A stretch of DNA of 64,000 nt from Isochrysis galbana (GCA_018136815.1 CM030935.1:248001-312000), one strand, 5' to 3'; shown: positions 28,730-41,534, counted from the first letter of the stretch. Numbers and translations are program-made. Notes: a model not told the origin generated them from the letters alone.

Positions 28730-31385
28730 TCACGATCTCCGGGAAAGCACCACGTCTGAGAATCCCGCTGGTCGTCCAACGTCAGTCACACCAGCTAATG
28801 CGGCTCGTACCTCGCCATCTCGTTGCCCACCGCCGTCTGAGAAGTTGATTAGCTGCGACCTACTCGTGGTAAACGTGACAGCCGATGTGCTCAAGATGCC
28901 GACTCCGTACGTACCGGGTCCCATGGATCCCGTGCCCCGCTCGTTGGCGTGCGGCACAACATTTTCACTACTGGACAACGGCCTTAAAATTGCTGGCGGC
29001 TGGGGTCCACGGCCCGAAATATGAGTACCAATCCGGGTATTGCCGTTACCATTGAAGGGCCTGGCTCCAACGTTCCCACTCAAGCTAGAAGAGACGCTTT
29101 CAAAACCGAGCAAGGCGGGCTGCGCGGCGAACAGCAATCGGCCACCATTTCCGGCGCGCTTGCCAGAATTCGATTCGGATCCGCCCGATGTCATAAGGGC
29201 AGTGGAAGGATTACGCAGAGAGGCATTGCCCGCCTGGAAGGCTACTTGAGCAATGTCGTTCAATGCATTGCCACAAGCGATGCCCATCTCTAAGTACGAC
29301 TTTGGCGTGTAGACGTCCCCTCGAGAATTGCCACTAGCGGCGCAGAAGAACGACACCTAGCATGGCATGCAGGGGGCAGGGCGGGGCCGGGGACTCAATT
29401 AACCCGCAGGGACGAGTATTGGGGCCGTCCGATTAGTTCTCAAAAGCGCAGTCGTGAGCTCGTGCGACACGAGTGTCACATGCAGAGATGAGCTCGCATG
29501 GTCTCATGCAAGCGGCGCTCTCCTCGTGGGACGATGTGTACAGCACCAGTCTGCCACAGAAGAGAGGCATGGGCGACTATCTTGGACGAGTTCGCCCGGC
29601 CGGGACTCTCTCCGTGCTCTGTGGCACGCGGTGCAAGCATAAGCAGAGGTGTGTGGGCCGAGCAACACCTCGAGGGTGTAGCAATGAACAGTCGGGAGCA
29701 TCCTTCCCATCGCACGCCTTCCGGTCCCAGCTTTAGATGGGTCGGCGCAAAACTTGGTGCGGTCGAAGCTGAGCTCGCGAGAGTGATTCCCAAGCGCGCG
29801 AGGGAACGTAGCCACTTGCTCCATGTGACGAGGGGCGTTTGGTGCCTACCAGAAACGGGAAAGTTCAATGTGCAGTGAAATCCGCAGAGTGATGCTCCGA
29901 TGTGCACATCTTTGCGTCCCAGAGCACATTGTGGGAACCGTGTAAGGCGACCACGCGAATGGGTGCGGGCACGGGGGTGCGCTGACATTAGCATAAACGA
30001 ATCCACCCATTGCTGTCGAATGTGCGTGCATGTCCAAGAAGACGCGAACGTCACAGCCCGGACGATGTGTGTAGGCCTGAGCCAACATGCGCACCTATCA
30101 GAAGCCGGGAAAAGCGGCGCATGTGCAAAATTTGAGAGTGGCAATTTATAGCTGAGGGCATGTGAGGAATCGCTTGCACAGGCGCGCAAAAACCTTCTGC
30201 GTACCGCGTCAATTGTTGGGGATGCCCAAGGGGTCGATGCGGCCCACATGCGATTAAGATCAAGGCCGACAGAGTTGACGCGGTAGTTGCCCAGGAATAC
30301 ACCATCCGGGTTGAGCATCGGCACAATCTTGATCTGCGATGTAATGATGAAGAATATTGCTGCGCGCGATGGCGGCGCTTGGTGCCGGGGAGGGAGCGGC
30401 TATGCTAGCAGAAGAGCACCACGATGGCGATCCTCAAACCCGCACTTGTAGCTCGGTGCAAGAGCGCTATGGGAATACTCACCACGGCAACTTCGCGAAT
30501 TGCCTGGGCAGCTGGCTCGTCCGACAACAAGAACCGCAGAAGTCCGTGCATAACGAAGGAAGCGGGAGTTTCGCCCGGGTGGACGCGAGCAGAGACGAAC
30601 AGGTATATCAACGGCGGCAATGTAGCCTCCACAGAGCCAGTGCCTTCACTCCTTATGCTGGGGTTTGCCGAGCCGAGAGCCCCACAGAATGATCGGGACT
30701 CGAGTGTCGAGGGTTCCATGGAAGGCGCACGTGTCAAATCCTGCCGAGACGTCTTATTCGCCGCGGCGCCGACCGCCATCTTCTCGGCAATGCGATTGTT
30801 GATCTCGCGCTCATGCATATCGTCAACAGCTAGGTTGGCCGGCGAAGAGATGGTGATGAGGTCCAAGCGTCGTGCCTGGATGGTGCGAGTCAGCAGGCGG
30901 CGGCGATAGCAGGAAAGATTTTTCGAGTCAAGCGTATGCAGGAAGCGCTGCAGATACGAGTAGGTGTACGGGTAGCAGTAGGCAAACGAGTATGTGACGT
31001 CTGGCGAGTCGAACATGAAGGGGAAGCTCAGAACGTACTTTTGGCCGTGTCTCGGCGAGCGGTAGAGGTAGGCACTGCCGGTGGGCATGCGCTGCCAACC
31101 AGAAGCGGCGGAGGATCGGACGACCGGTGCCATCCCATCGCGGTAGAGGGACTTGGTTTTTGAGTAGCCCACAATGTGCAGGAGCGCCTTTGTGGGCCGA
31201 GAGCAGCGGGCACTGAAGAAGAACCAGATGCGGTGGCGCTCGTTGAGCGTGTCGGGACGGATGTACAGGTCATACTCGAGGGGGTTGGTGCAGACCAGCC
31301 GCGCCTCCGCCAGGTTGCCCGACTCGAACGCCGCGTCGAACACGAGCTGCGGCTGCTCGGCGGAAGGGCCACCGGACGCCGTCAT
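28730..31385 (-). CDS. Cytosolic carboxypeptidase (CCP/AGBL, M14 family), five exons
   Basis: Model: complement(join(28730..29356,29669..29768,29850..30094,30205..30333,30483..31385)), ~667 residues; every junction is GT–AG with matching phase. CCP enzymes remove C-terminal or side-chain glutamates from tubulin. The N-terminal CCP domain shows FDAAFESGNLAEARL and YSFAYCYPYTYSYLQRFL. The peptidase shows zinc ligands HPGE (His269, Glu272), then PMLNPDGVFLGNYR and GLDLNRMW, the third ligand in RVFLDMHAHSTAMGGF, and the catalytic glutamate in HCYTLE. The C-terminal helix YTPKSYLEMGIACGNALND precedes a Ser/Gly-rich tail of ~150 residues. The exact subfamily (CCP1/4 or CCP5/6) is not settled. The family implies a ciliated or microtubule-rich cell. 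Confidence 0.9.
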
Positions 31386-31559
31386 CCCATCCCACGGCGG
31401 CTGCAGTGGGGGCGGGGGGGGAGGGGAGGGGAGGGGGGGAAAGGGGGAAGAGGGGGGAGAAGCAGGGAGGGCGTTAGAACTTATCGTCGTACTAACTCTC
31501 TCTTTACTGCCGTAGCATCCAAATGGCTGTTACCCCCCAGGAGCCAACGGCCCCCGATC
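31386..31559. promoter_or_regulatory. G-tract 5' flank of the CCP gene
   Basis: Bases 31400–31455 are GGGG/GGAGG runs on +, directly upstream of the CCP start on −. The run could form G-quadruplex DNA. No motif is recognised. Confidence 0.3.
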
Positions 31560-31865
31560 CCCCGATACGCTGTCGGGGGCCCCCGATAGCTATCGGGGGG
31601 GATTTTTTTCCCGTTCGCCAACAGCCCACCCGATAGCTATCGAGGGACCGCGAAAATCCTCCGATAGCGATCGGTGGAGGTGGATTTTTCATGCTCTTGG
31701 GAGCTATCGCTATCGCGTTTTTAGTCGGTAGTCGGGCCCCCGTGGTTTGCTATCGGGGACGAAAGACTGCCTCCGTTTGCTTTCGGGGGGAAACGACGGC
31801 CCCCAGTAGCTATCGGAGGGGGGGGGGGGGGGGGGGCGCGAGTAGTTATCGGCGGGCCGTCCCGA
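31560..31865. repeat. Cluster of GATAGCTATC palindromes
   Basis: CCCGATAGCTATCGGGGG and variants (GATAGCGATC, TAGCTATCGG, AGTTATCGG) occur about eight times in 300 bp, with G runs of up to 21 between them. Each core is a perfect or near-perfect palindrome. No ORF is supported. Confidence 0.7.
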
Positions 31866-31894
31866 CACCAGCGCAACAAGGGATGTTGAAGTGA

Positions 31895-32005
31895 AAGTCG
31901 ATGTTTGAAATTTTAAGCATATTCATATTTGGGCAACCAAATCGCATATATTGCGCATATTTCCGACACATATTTGGGCGGTTTTTCTCATTGAAATATC
32001 CGCCT
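31895..32005. mobile_element. Solo end related to the hAT element
   Basis: Several AAATATC/ATATTTGG repeats lead to CCGCCTACCCCTAACCC. This resembles the AAATATCC-rich subterminal zone and the CTTACCCCTA terminus of the element at 46803–48015. Only one end is present. Confidence 0.45.
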
Positions 32006-32119
32006 ACCCCTAACCCAAGCCTGATATGTGTATGTGAACGTGGAGCGCGTTCTGGAAAATCTGAAAGCGTGCGCGTGACGGATCCGAGGTTACCCCACTA
32101 CCTCAGATGGGAACAGAGG

Positions 32120-32855
32120 CAACTAAGTTTATACTTAGCTCGCCCATGGGGGGGGACGAACCCTCCCCCCCTCCACTCCTCCCCTGCCATGGGGGAGGAA
32201 CCACCCATCCTCCTGGCACGCCTGATGGCTTGCCAGGAGGCCACTGCCCTGCTGACCCTCTCTCCTACTGACAGGCTCGCCTGATTCGCCCATCCTGGCC
32301 CGGCGTGGCCAGCCCATTGCTCCAACCCCTCCCCCCCCCTGTTCGACAGGCAGACAGGTGCAGCGTGGGGGCCCCTGAGGCTCAGGAGCGCCAGCGAGGG
32401 AGAGGCAGGGGAGGCCAGGGCCCAGCCCCAGCCTCCTCTGCCCCCTGAGTTGGCCTCCATGAGCCTCCAGGGTCGCCAATGGGCAGCTGCAGGCCTGCCG
32501 CAGGCGCGCCATCGCGCGTGCCGCAGGAGAGGGGAGAGAGAGCGCGGAGAAGGGGGTGGGCGGAGCTCACCGAAAAATAGGTAAGTCCCGCACCTGTTTA
32601 CAGGATAAGTCGGGACTGAGGTCGCCGCCCACTCGGAGACACAGGAGGAAGAGAGGGAACAGATCACCGGGGGGAGGCGCGGGCCACCGGACCATATCTA
32701 AGCCCTTCACCCCAATCCCCCTAGTAGTGCACGGGGGAGCCGCCTGATGGCGGGGGGAGAAGGGCTGGGAGCGTGGGGGTTTAGAAAGTTTTCCTACGTG
32801 AGTAGAAAGTAGAGGATCCACGGCTGCGTGCGCGGTGAGACTATTAAAAGGTTTA
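32120..32855 (+). mobile_element. SINE-like retroposon, copy C
   Basis: A full-length copy, collinear with 2525–3272, from CAACTAAGTTTATACTT to GAGACTATTAAAAGGTTTA. It is flanked by an 18-bp direct repeat matching at 17 positions (CTCAGATGGGAACAGAGG, 32102–32119; one change at 32856–32873). The target lies just upstream of the repeat that starts near 32960. Confidence 0.85.
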
Positions 32856-32959
32856 CTCAGATGGGAGCAGAGGGGACGGAAGGGAAGCGGCGAGAGGCGC
32901 GGCGGAAGTTGGGGGGTGGCCAATGACGGGCTGGACCACCTCCTCAGCAGAGAAAGGCG

Positions 32960-34045
32960 GGAGGAAGGGCTTGGGCGAGGGCGAGCGCGACGACGGAGCG
33001 GACATGGCTGGGCGGGTCGGGATGGATAGGCTGAGGCTGAGGCTGAGGGAGTAGTGAGGTTTGGTATTGAGGTAGTGTTGAGAACGAGGGACGAGAACGA
33101 GAACGAGAGCGACGGACGAAGAACGACAGACGACAGACGACCCTGGTCCGACGGACCGACGAGATGACACTACACTCACGTCAACACTCTCCACACTAAC
33201 GTATCCTTATCGCGGAACACACAGGAACCCGCTCACAGACCGAACAAGGAAGAGAATGCCGACAAGAGAGCGACGGGGCGACGGACGATCCGACGGGGGC
33301 GACAGTTACACACAGGAATAAGGAGGGAATCTTTCGAAAACCCTTAAGTGAGTTGATGAAGACCGAAGTAAAATAGCGCCACGATATAATCCAACGGCCA
33401 ACACCTGAGGGGGAATCAGGGTCACACATGGGGGCGGTTCCTTGCACCGGCGATACCTGAACGCGCGACTCAGCCTAAAAACGCGAGGAGCACGCAAGGA
33501 GGTCAGCAAGGTGAGGGGCAAGCAGGCGACAAGGGACAAGGGAGGCGACAAAGGAGGCGAGGGCAAAGAGGGCGAATGGGCGAATGTAGGACCCTGCGAC
33601 GGCGACTAGTGGCTAGCCTGCAAGGAGGGAACATAGAAACGCTAACGACTTCTAAAACAAAAAGGTCGATCGCGGATGCGATAGCGCGGCGCGTTTTGTG
33701 CCCACCGTGGATATAAATAAAAGGGTTTGGCATTCGGGTGAGAGTATGTGAATATTTTTTGAAACATCCCACATCCGCTCGACAGCGCGGCGACTCAGTG
33801 ACGCTATTGTTTCTAACCATACTTCATTTACGATAATGATAAGTGATAAGTGAAATCAAAACCCAAAACGCAAAACTTCCGCGTGGTCCTCTTTCGACGG
33901 AACGCGACCTACTGAGCCCCTGAGTAGAGCACGAGGGGACGAGCCGCAAGGCAAGTGGAAGGAGTGATAAGGGATGCGGGCGTGGCTGCAGGATAGATAT
34001 GCAGTGTCGCGCGCGCGGCGAGAATGTAAAGTTTTTTTACTGAAG
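32960..34045 (+). repeat. ~1.1-kb dispersed repeat with family G tail, copy 1
   Basis: It is collinear but diverged from 56180–57105: GGGCGAGGGCGAGCG, then ACACTAACGTATC near 33190, GTCGATCGCGGATGCGA near 33665, and the family G tail at 33915–34045. A segment at about 33715–33906, absent from the other copy, ends with the reversed CGCGTTCCGTC motif and is probably an insertion. No RT or other domain is seen in it. Confidence 0.6.
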
Positions 34046-34204
34046 CCCGCTGTCATAGTGACACAACAAGAAAACTCTGACGGAGGGACGGAGGGAGAAG
34101 GAGGGGGGAGGGGGGATTGTATTTTGAGCCGCGCCAGAAAGAAAACTGTGTGATAGCGTGTGGCGTGCCTGTTCTCCCGCTCTCCGTGGTTGAGAGAGTT
34201 TGAA

Positions 34205-34589
34205 ATGGGTGGTCGCAACGGAGCGCCTGTGGCTGCACTGTACGAACTCCCCACTGCCCCGTGCGATGCGGTGCGTGCGTGGCTGTCATCACAACCATCT
34301 TCCGCTCTGTTGCAGGCTCTCGCTTGCAGCTGCAACCGCCAAAGGCGACGACTTTGGTCGTGAGGATTCCTCAAAACCGCCTCCGAGGGTGACTCGCGCA
34401 GCAGCGAACCAGGCAAAGCAGATACAGGAGTCCTACAAGAAGCGCATCAAGCATACTATTAAGAAGACAGCGACAGGAAAAGTGAAGCGAGCCATCAAGA
34501 GATCCGTTGCGGCGCCCAGTCTGGGACACGTGGCCAAAAGGGATATGGAGATTCTGGCATCAGCAGGTCTCCACATTCGCAGGAAGTAG
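34205..34589 (+). CDS. Possible small basic protein
   Basis: Two overlapping + frames suggest a two-part gene: MGGRNGAPVAALYELPTAPC from ATG 34205, and a Lys/Arg-rich C terminus (RVTRAAANQAKQIQESYKKR … HVAKRDMEILASAGLHIRRK, TAG after 34586). A TTGCAG near 34312 could be an acceptor, but I could not find a donor that keeps the frame. The C-terminal part looks histone-like or ribosomal in charge only. Family unknown. Confidence 0.35.
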
Positions 34590-35224
34590 ACGGACGAGCA
34601 AAACCACTGGAGCAAGGTCTGAAGCGGGACCGCTGTATGTGGTCTACTTGACTCAGTAAATGGATCTTGCCTCCGGTGTTTCACAGCCTGGCAAGAGCGC
34701 TGCTCTGAATGCATTGTGCGCTCACTCTGTGATGCCATCGAGGGTCCACATGTGCACTTTGACTCTGAGCTGTGTGAGCTCAGAGCAACTCGGAGGCGTA
34801 TGATGAGCCCGCGCATAATTTTCTATCCCCATAAGGGAGGAGAGATAGGGGTAGGGTAGGGAAGACAGGAAAAGGGCCACAGCGAGAAGGAGGGGAGGGA
34901 GGGGGAGGGGGGGGGGGAGGGGGAGGGAGTCATGTTGCATAACCTGCTAATGTGACATATGATAATCGAAGTATGGCTACTTTGTACTTTGCGTACACGC
35001 TCTTAGTCTTACTAGTTGGAAGTATAAGGATACGGATAATTAAATAAGTGAGTATTCGTGCCGCTATTTCCACTAGCCATGCACCAACACCAACACGCCA
35101 AGCCACGACACAGCACATGACCGCGCCCCTCCCCCTTCCCCTCCCCTCAAGCCAAGCCATGACGCAAAGCTACTTTCAAAGCACAGATTTAAGCTTTAAG
35201 CATCTGATTCTGATTATACCTATA
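34590..35224. other. Intergenic, no feature
   Basis: A long G/A tract (34845–34928) is the only distinct feature. No gene is supported. Confidence 0.3.
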
Positions 35225-35580
35225 CCTCCCCCCTCGTAGGCCCCCGGCTCTCGTGAGAAACTCCCCACAAGTTCATTGGGTGAAAACCCACTTAGTCGCT
35301 AACATACAACATACAACGTACACGTTGAAGACGTAGCAGGGAAAATCACCGGGGGGGGGGGGGGGGGCGAGCTCTTTGCGGTCATCCCGTGTGAGAATGA
35401 GAATGAGAGGCCCTTATGCCTTATGCCTTAGGGTTGGCAAACCTTCCCGAGCGATCCTCCGCAGAATAAGCGACGGCGCCCGGGGGACCTTACACCTTAC
35501 TACGAGAGGGTTCCCCCCGGGGCGAGCTTGCGCCGCTCCGCCGCACTTCCTCCTGTCGCCAGCCTCCCAAGCCACCGTCT
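35225..35580 (+). repeat. Diverged family F 5' half
   Basis: GGGTGAAAACCCA (35279–35291), a G run (35351–35367), GAGCGATCC and CCTGTCGCCAGCC occur in the same order as at 44205–44510, with many substitutions. Confidence 0.4.
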
Positions 35581-36358
35581 ACCGTCGCTGGCAGCGCGCA
35601 GCGCTTCTTCTAAGTCTAAGACGCTTTTTTGCTCTTTTCGGTCTATTCGCCAGGCTTTGGCGGGTGGGTGCGAGTTAAGCTTAACTTGACGCAAGAAAGC
35701 GCTACTTTATTTACAACACTTTTATACAACGGCGACGACTGTCAAATAGCACATGTGACATAGTCGTCACGACCACTCACAACAAATCGCTCTGCGACAG
35801 CATGTTAGCAAGTGGCATAGTGGAAATTCCACGTTTGAAACCATGCGAGCAAATTGCAAATTCGCGGCTAGTGGACTCGCGCGCTTGAAGCGGCCTGTCT
35901 TCATTTCAGGTCCTCGCATGCAGTGAATAGAAGCCACCCGAAAAGAGCGCGAGACAAAAAAAGCAAAAAAGCTGAAGCAGACAAGATGATTTGTACAGCG
36001 AATGAGAACATCGTACGAACCTGGGACGGACGGATCCATCGCCAGTCATGCTCTGAATAGCAGACGTGGCCAATATCTCGGACTCTAGTTCCTTGTGATC
36101 ACACCATGAGGGTGACTGCTGACTCCAGCCCTTGTGATAAAGACAAGAAGCGATGACACCGATTTGTTACGCGTTCGCCATTGTGGCACAAGGCCAAGAG
36201 ATGAAGCAGTACCCCATCAAGCAGTCTTGCGTTTGTATCTCGCGATCTCCTTGATGGACATACATAATGGTGGTGGATACAAGAGTGTACAAAAGTTTTC
36301 TGGATTGATGCCGTGCTGGAAGGAGCTCTCTGCTGTGATCCGTTGAGTGCCGCCCATC
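35581..36358. other. Intergenic, no feature
   Basis: No gene, repeat or structured element is apparent downstream of the mitochondrial carrier gene. Confidence 0.3.
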
Positions 36359-37457
36359 TCAAAAGTTGGACTTGCCGAGAAACGTGACTGTCAACTTTTC
36401 CATAATTAGGTAGTTCAGGAGATTGAAGGGCGCCTGTCTACAGTAGACAGGCAGCAGGCCCTTCCAAAACGCCAGAATGCCCTCTGTCCGTGCAATCGAC
36501 AGAGCGGCACCGAGCACTCCACCACGATAGAGGGTCGCCGAACCGCCGCCTTGATTCATGAGCCGCGTCTTGAGTACATCAAACGGGCAGCCAACTAAAG
36601 AGGTGATGACACCCCCCACAAGCGCTGCAAGCGTGCGCGCACGGAGAGATTCACCCTCGCCTAGGATCCTCTGCGCGGTGAGCTTGGACTGATCGTACCT
36701 GGACAAACGCGATCAGGAAAGGGGCACTGGATGAGCATGGAAGGGTGGGTTGACTCAGAACACGGACTGGCATGCTATGGCGACCGAAGATTAGAGAGGT
36801 CATGGAGAAACCCCGAGCGCGTGCGGATGTGAGGGAAGAGCGCAGGGTCATGGCGATAGCTTACGAGGCAACTCCGAAGCCGTTAACAACCGCAGCGCGC
36901 TGCATATTCGGGATCGTGCCACGATAGAAGGCGCGTGGCCCCTCCTGTCGCCAGATACTCGTGAACGCATGTGCAGTTGACTTATATCGCGGCGTGAGCC
37001 CTTGCATCCGTAGTCGCCCATCCGCTTGCAACCGCACCTTGGCCACGTCAGTTGGATTAGCTAGAGCGGAGGCGCCGCCCCCTGCCACCGCGCCAGCGAC
37101 GATGCGGCACCACAGTGGTGCGTCTTTTGAGTTTTCATTCGGGTTGAGCATGTCACGTAGGTACGGGTACGATGCGAAGCAGAGGCCTCCATAGGTGGCC
37201 TGCCGGAGCTGCGCGGCGGGCAGGCCATCGAAAAAGGCAGTGACGCCCTCGTTACGCACCACTTGCACCACGACCTCGAGTACCGAGAGCCTGGGAGCGC
37301 CAGGGGAGGCGAGCTCGCCCTGGAGCTGCATGCGGACCTTGACAAAGTCAAGTGGCAGACAGAGTGTATCGGCCATCACGCACGAGGCGCTGGTGCAGGC
37401 AAGGCTAGGAAGAAAGGTGGATGTCTTCTTTCCCACCACCGCCGAGCTCGCCACCAT
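36359..37457 (-). CDS. Mitochondrial carrier family (SLC25) transporter, two exons
   Basis: Model: complement(join(36359..36698,36865..37457)), 310 residues, one 166-nt GT–AG intron in phase 2 that restores ASYDQSK. All three carrier repeats are present with their signature: PLDFVKVRMQLQGE (35–48), PTDVAKVRLQADGR (135–148) and PFDVLKTRLMNQ (236–247). Each is followed by the EG…F(Y/F)/W(R/K)G loop (NEGVTAFFDGLP, QEGPRAFYRGTIPN, TEGILAFWKGLLP). These give six transmembrane helices in the inner membrane. RLQADGR, RYKSTAHAF and NGFGVASYDQSK are closest to the uncoupling-protein/dicarboxylate/oxoglutarate group; the substrate is not decided. The start ATG 37457 gives standard length. The gene is divergent from the membrane-protein gene at 38754. 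Confidence 0.93.
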
Positions 37458-38753
<1,296 letters not shown>

Positions 38754-40343
38754 ATGGCCCACTTGGGCAAGGCACGCGCGCTGCTCGTGCTGAGCGCGGC
38801 GGCGTCAGCGGCTGGCGAGGCCTTCACGGGCAGGAGCTTCCGCGTCGTCGCCAAAGACCTCGAGGACGGCGGCGCCTACCCGCAGCTCGCTGGTCAGTGG
38901 AAGCTCTACTCTCTCCGCTTCTTCTCGGCCGAGAGCTGCGCACCTCAGTCGGCTCTGCAGGGGGAGACGATCGCCGCGGCGCAGCTGACGGTCTCCAAGA
39001 CGTACGTTGCAACCGACTCGCCCCTTGCTGACTGCAACGGCCCCTTTGGCGTCGCGTGTACAAAGCCTCGCGACCCACTCTCCGAGGGAGCGACACCGGC
39101 AGTCGCGATCCGTTGGTGGATCGGAGTGCCGCAGCCAGGCCTTGAAGCAGATGGCGTATGGATCCAGCTCGACTTCCCGGGGGATACGACTATCGGCTGC
39201 GTCAAGCTATTCCAGGACCCACTACAGACTGCCGCCTCGCTCGCTGTGCAGGTGCCCGGGCCTGGCGGCGAGTTCGTGACCGTCATGTCGGCCCCAGGGC
39301 GTGCTTGCCCAGTGGACGCACCAACTGCGTGCTGCGCGTGCGGCGACGGCCAGAGCAGTGGGTGTGACTGGGACTGTCCGGCTGTCACAACGATGCAGAC
39401 GGCTTCGCACCCCTCGCCGTCGCCGCCACCTCAACCGCCCTTCGCGCCTGACGACGGTGCTGGCGCCCTGTCATCGGGATTGGACTCGACGGACTGGCCC
39501 TTGCTCATCCTCATCATCGTCTTTGCTTGCCTGACCCTTCTGCTGTGCTGTATAGGCATCTTGTACGCCCGGTATCGTGGGTGGATATGCGTGCCCGTCG
39601 ACACTGACGACGAAATTTCGCCATCGTATCGGGCACAGCTCTTTGTCATCGGGTCCGGGGGTAAGCGTGGTGGTAGCCAACCGATTTCGTCAATCAACTA
39701 TGACGCTGATGATGAGCATCGCGAATCGCTTCAGTCAGGTGCTCTCGGCCGGTTGACCACCACCAGCGCGCCGTTCTCCGCCCCGAACTCCCCCAAGGGC
39801 GAATACCCGCCAGGCTCTGCGGCGCGTGGGTCATCGAGTGAGAGGCCGGCCCCCATGATCGAGGAGGAGCCGATGATGGTGCAAGTCAGGGAGGCCAAGC
39901 TGAAAGGCGGCGAAACCATCAATCTTGTGCAAGTCGGCGGCCCATTAACGTCCGCAGAACCCAAAGCCGTTGACCCCCTCGCCGAATCATACAAGGGGAC
40001 GGCCATGTCGCCCGAAGGAGTGATGCTTCAGGTTCGTGCTGCTGAGGTACAAGGTGCTGGAATGGTGAACCTGATTCAGCTTGCAGATCCGCAGCCATCA
40101 GCCGCCTCCTCTTCCTCAGCGTCCAATGCGGCGCTGCCGGCGGCGCTGCCGGCGGCGCCGTCATCGCTAGAGACGTCGCCCGTCGTCGCGCCTCCGTCTC
40201 CGGAGTTGGCGCCCGCCACGGCTCCGCTATTCGCTCCCCCATCAGGAAAGCCATCCTTAGCGGCTCCGGAGGACATGGCGTTGAATGTTCGAGAGACTTA
40301 CGTTGAAGGAGGAGGGACCATCAAGCTCATCGAACGCGTCTAA
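38754..40343 (+). CDS. Single-pass membrane protein with C-terminal triple repeat
   Basis: A 529-residue uninterrupted frame. It begins with a signal peptide (MAHLGKARALLVLSAAASAA). The Cys-containing ectodomain (to ~220) has RWWIGVP, GVWIQLDFPGDTTIGCVKLF and DAPTACCACGDGQSSGCDWD; the IQLDF…GCVKLFQDP portion recalls discoidin-like carbohydrate-binding folds, which is a weak guess. A Pro-rich stalk leads to a transmembrane helix at ~248–275 (WPLLILIIVFACLTLLLCCI). The cytoplasmic tail holds three ~21-residue repeats: MMVQVREAKLKGGETINLVQ, VMLQVRAAEVQGAGMVNLIQ and MALNVRETYVEGGGTIKLIE, the last at the C terminus. The ATG follows the (GA)n array. Function is unknown. Confidence 0.75.
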   Translation: MAHLGKARALLVLSAAASAAGEAFTGRSFRVVAKDLEDGGAYPQLAGQWKLYSLRFFSAESCAPQSALQGETIAAAQLTVSKTYVATDSPLADCNGPFGVACTKPRDPLSEGATPAVAIRWWIGVPQPGLEADGVWIQLDFPGDTTIGCVKLFQDPLQTAASLAVQVPGPGGEFVTVMSAPGRACPVDAPTACCACGDGQSSGCDWDCPAVTTMQTASHPSPSPPPQPPFAPDDGAGALSSGLDSTDWPLLILIIVFACLTLLLCCIGILYARYRGWICVPVDTDDEISPSYRAQLFVIGSGGKRGGSQPISSINYDADDEHRESLQSGALGRLTTTSAPFSAPNSPKGEYPPGSAARGSSSERPAPMIEEEPMMVQVREAKLKGGETINLVQVGGPLTSAEPKAVDPLAESYKGTAMSPEGVMLQVRAAEVQGAGMVNLIQLADPQPSAASSSSASNAALPAALPAAPSSLETSPVVAPPSPELAPATAPLFAPPSGKPSLAAPEDMALNVRETYVEGGGTIKLIERV

Positions 40344-40796
40344 TCACCGTTGTATCTCACGCTTGTACAAAGTGTGAGGCATGCGCCTCCACGTGTCTGC
40401 ACGACTCATGATCCTGATCACGCGCTCCGACAGCTCGGGGCCGCAGATTATATATGCCACGCTCCTATGCTCGGCCCGTATGTGCGGGATCACTTGCAGT
40501 AATGTATGTACAACAGCACAGCAGCGACTATGCCTGTGTCATGGGATCTAATCGTTCGTAGGCCATGCTATCCCGTGGCTTGCCCTTCCAGGCCACGATG
40601 TGAGCTCCTTGGCTTCTCATACCGCCCGCCCCCAACTCGCCCAAGTGTGGGATGCGCCGTGTGCCACCGTGGCCATCATCACGACCCGTTTTATTCGCCT
40701 TTGGGGTTGCTGCCACGCTGAAGCTTTGTTCTCGACTGAATGTTCTTGTCTCGTCTTGTTTTCATACATATAATGCATATACTGTCATGACCTAGC
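40344..40796. other. 3' flank of the membrane-protein gene
   Basis: No ORF or repeat is supported. Probably 3' UTR and intergenic sequence. Confidence 0.3.
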
Positions 40797-40924
40797 CACC
40801 CCCACTGAGGGCTCAGGGTGGGTGGTTCCTCCCCCACAGCTTACAGCCGGGCGGAGGAGTGGAGATGGAGGGGGGGGGGGGGCTCGTGCCCCCCGCATGA
40901 GTGAACCAAGTATCAGCTTAGTTG
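40797..40924 (-). mobile_element. SINE-like retroposon, 5' end fragment (−)
   Basis: The reverse complement gives CAACTAAGCTGATACTTGG, the G/C-tract hairpin and GGGGGAGGAACCACC, the first ~130 bp of the ~740-bp family. The rest is missing. Confidence 0.6.
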
Positions 40925-41029
40925 TATATCACCAAAACCACTTAGCGAGCGGGACGCAGCAACGGCCCACAACCAGCGAGAGGAGTGTGGACGAAACGAC
41001 GACTAGACGTCACCAAAGACCAAAGAAAA

Positions 41030-41185
41030 AAACCTTTTACTACTGCAATATTCACGCCTGCCGCACGTGGCTTTGGGACTCTAGCTCGTGTAGCCACACG
41101 CCCTATCTCCCCAGACTCTTCTCCCTCAACCTGCCTTGCGGCTTCTCCCCCTGTGCGATACGTAACGGCCCGGGTCGCGGGGGTG
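41030..41185 (-). repeat. Family G tail, reversed copy
   Basis: The reverse complement shows GCACAGGGGGAGAAGCCGCA, GGCAGGTTGAGGGAG and GGGCGTGTGGCT, matching the tail blocks. It faces another copy at 41535–41705, forming an inverted pair about 350 bp apart. Confidence 0.6.
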
Positions 41186-41534
41186 CCAGGGTTCGTTGGG
41201 CGGGCTGCTCCGGCCCCTAGCGGATCGGTTCTCTGCCCTCACGCTCCTCCCTTCTTCTGTGCCACTACCGCTAGGTGACCGGCTATCTCTCGTGGCGGTT
41301 CCCCGGTATGTGGGTCGTGTGTGTGTTGGATGATGTTGTGCTCCAGTCCAGTCCCGGAGTATCTGTTTGCATGTTGTTGAGTGCAGTCGCAGTTTATGCG
41401 AGTTTTTCGGTTAGATTGTAGGGCGGGCACAGGCAAGAGGCAGGCGGGGAGGCGAGGACGAGCGACCGGACCGCCGACCGCCGGGGACAGGAGCAACCCG
41501 CCCAACCCCGCCACTCCCTCAACCCGAGCTCCTA

